A stretch of 64,000 bases of DNA. Origin: an uncultured Saprospiraceae bacterium. Lineage in GTDB: Bacteria > Bacteroidota > Bacteroidia > Chitinophagales > Saprospiraceae. The position numbers were made by a program, and so were the translations under genes. Every line of letters begins with the position of its first letter. Within the stretch, counting starts at the first letter, position 1. The stretch covers positions 1-64,000 of the forward strand of contig CAKZUM010000021.1 in NCBI GenBank assembly GCA_937921525.1, read 5' to 3'. The notes below the pieces were generated by a model that ran no database searches, had not been told where the DNA came from, and saw only the letters and a list, made by a program, of their open reading frames with translations. This document shows positions 63,305 to 64,000 of the stretch, one piece after another.

Positions 63305-63312
63305 TAAATTTG
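63305..63312 (+). promoter_or_regulatory. -7 element TAAATTTG before the methyltransferase-like gene
   Basis: TAAATTTG fits TAnnTTTG. Nineteen bases upstream is TTTT (63282-63285) inside the palindrome, a near match to TTTG. The ATG at 63323 is 10 bases downstream. Confidence 0.5.
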
Positions 63313-63322
63313 TAGAAAAAAT

Positions 63323-63938
63323 ATGATGCATACAGGAATCTATCTATTTATGTTTTTGCTTGTTTTTCTCTTCTTTGTGTTCTTTTTACGGTCGTATTTG
63401 CTTTGGAAGAGGACAGGGGTTAACCCGTTGACTTTTAATAAAACAGATGATGCACATGGTTATAATGGCAAGGTCTATTCCTTTGTTACCTTATTAGAAT
63501 TAGTGGTGGTATCTATTTATGCTTTCAAAAACTTATGCTTTCAAAAACGAATGGCATCAATACCTATTACCATTTTGGTATTTGGAATCCAGTTATTTAG
63601 ATTACATTGGGTGGGCTTGTTTAGGATTATCCCTTGTTTGGATTTGGGTCGCTCAATCTCAAATGGCTAATTCCTGGCGAATTGGCATTGATGAAAAGAA
63701 CAAAACCGAATTAGTCACTAATGGCTTATTCTCTTTTTCGAGAAACCCTATTTTTTTGGGTGTGATGATTGCGAATGTTGGTTTGTTTTTAATCATTCCA
63801 AATGCCTTTACCTTGCTGATTGTTGCCATCTTAATGGTTAGCATTAACACTCAAATTAGGTTGGAAGAAGATTTTTTAAAAAATAGTCACGGAAAAACTT
63901 ATCAAGACTATTTCAATCGAGTTAGACGTTGGCTCTAA
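63323..63938 (+). pseudogene. ICMT-type methyltransferase gene broken by a 16-bp duplication
   Basis: The frame from 63323 encodes hydrophobic sequence up to SIYAFKN. Then the segment TTATGCTTTCAAAAAC (63517-63532) is repeated exactly at 63533-63548. The insertion of 16 bases shifts the frame; removing one copy restores a continuous protein: ...SIYAFKNEWHQYLLPFWYLESSYLD..., running to RVRRWL at 63938. The downstream part has NGLFSFSRNPIFLGVMI and LEEDFLKNSHGKTYQDYFNRVRRW, the ICMT/PEMT-like family also encoded at 47874-48350. A slippage mutation or an assembly error can both explain this. It is controlled by the Fur-type palindrome. Confidence 0.85.
63533..63548 (+). repeat. 16-bp exact tandem duplication
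   Basis: Second copy of TTATGCTTTCAAAAAC directly after the first (63517-63532). Its length is not a multiple of three, so it frameshifts the methyltransferase-like gene. Confidence 0.9.
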
Positions 63939-63954
63939 TTTTAAATTGAGGTAC

Positions 63955-64000
63955 ATGAATTTTATACCTAAGTATTCTAGTGTTCTTTGGTATTATTGTT
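63955..64000 (+). CDS. Possible gene start cut by the window end
   Basis: ATG at 63955 opens a frame NFIPKYSSVLWYYC that runs off the right edge. It lies 17 bases after the methyltransferase stop. Too short to judge; family not determinable. Confidence 0.25.
   Translation, partial: MNFIPKYSSVLWYYC

Overview
The window is AT-rich DNA from a member of the Bacteroidota. The evidence is a Bacteroidetes-type conjugation operon (TraE/F/G/J/K/M/N/O order), a type IX secretion sorting domain, a TonB-dependent receptor of the Bacteroidetes beta-barrel type, HYC_CC_PP and DUF6660 proteins, and several promoters fitting TTTG-N19-TAnnTTTG. The genus cannot be fixed from sequence alone; a Saprospiria- or Cytophagia-like lineage is a guess. 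No replication initiator, integrase or transposase gene is visible, so plasmid versus integrative conjugative element is undecided.

Layout. (1) 1-5505: two adjacent gene pairs of unknown function. Each contains a membrane protein with a pentapeptide-repeat tail, and the two tail proteins are paralogues. One partner is a PIN-nuclease-like membrane protein, the other a membrane-anchored coiled-coil protein. (2) 5704-21113, minus strand: a conjugation operon running from a ParA-like ATPase through an AT-hook protein, VirB2-, VirB3- and VirB4-like proteins, a lipoprotein, five tandem VirB5/TraI-like paralogues, TraJ, TraK, TraM, TraN and TraO to an ArdC-like protein whose metalloprotease motif is lost. 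(3) 21114-22200: a divergent non-coding region with eight perfectly spaced 16-bp repeats, a good candidate for a centromere, oriT or origin. (4) 22201-26364, plus strand: relaxosome protein, MOBP-type relaxase, coupling protein and an unknown protein. (5) 27070-27723: a YegP-like protein with a histone-H1-like tail of 20 AVAKK repeats.

(6) 27977-33174: a TonB-dependent receptor, a PepSY-like protein and a two-component system. (7) 33422-52243: a copper/silver resistance island. It holds a CusA-TolC fusion, CusB, a DUF2911 lipoprotein, a multicopper oxidase fused to an outer-membrane-barrel-like domain, a periplasmic HMA protein, a di-haem peroxidase, a small metal-binding lipoprotein, a CopA P-type ATPase, an ArsR-family repressor with its own palindromic operator, a MerT-like protein and a truncated VOC protein. 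(8) 52430-56663: a second HYC_CC_PP protein, a second di-haem peroxidase broken by one stop codon, and a secreted vanadium-haloperoxidase-like protein. (9) 56835-63938: a zinc/cobalt/cadmium efflux operon (DUF6660, CzcA-TolC fusion, CzcB, Fur-family regulator) followed by a methyltransferase gene broken by a 16-bp tandem duplication. Matching palindromes sit at the two promoters of this last region with identical geometry, which suggests an autoregulated Fur/Zur regulon.

As a whole this looks like a conjugative element carrying layered metal defence: sensing (two-component system, ArsR, Fur), cytoplasmic export (P-type ATPase), envelope-spanning export (two RND systems fused to their outer-membrane partners), periplasmic oxidation and sequestration. 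Some cargo genes near the right end are decaying or carry sequencing errors.
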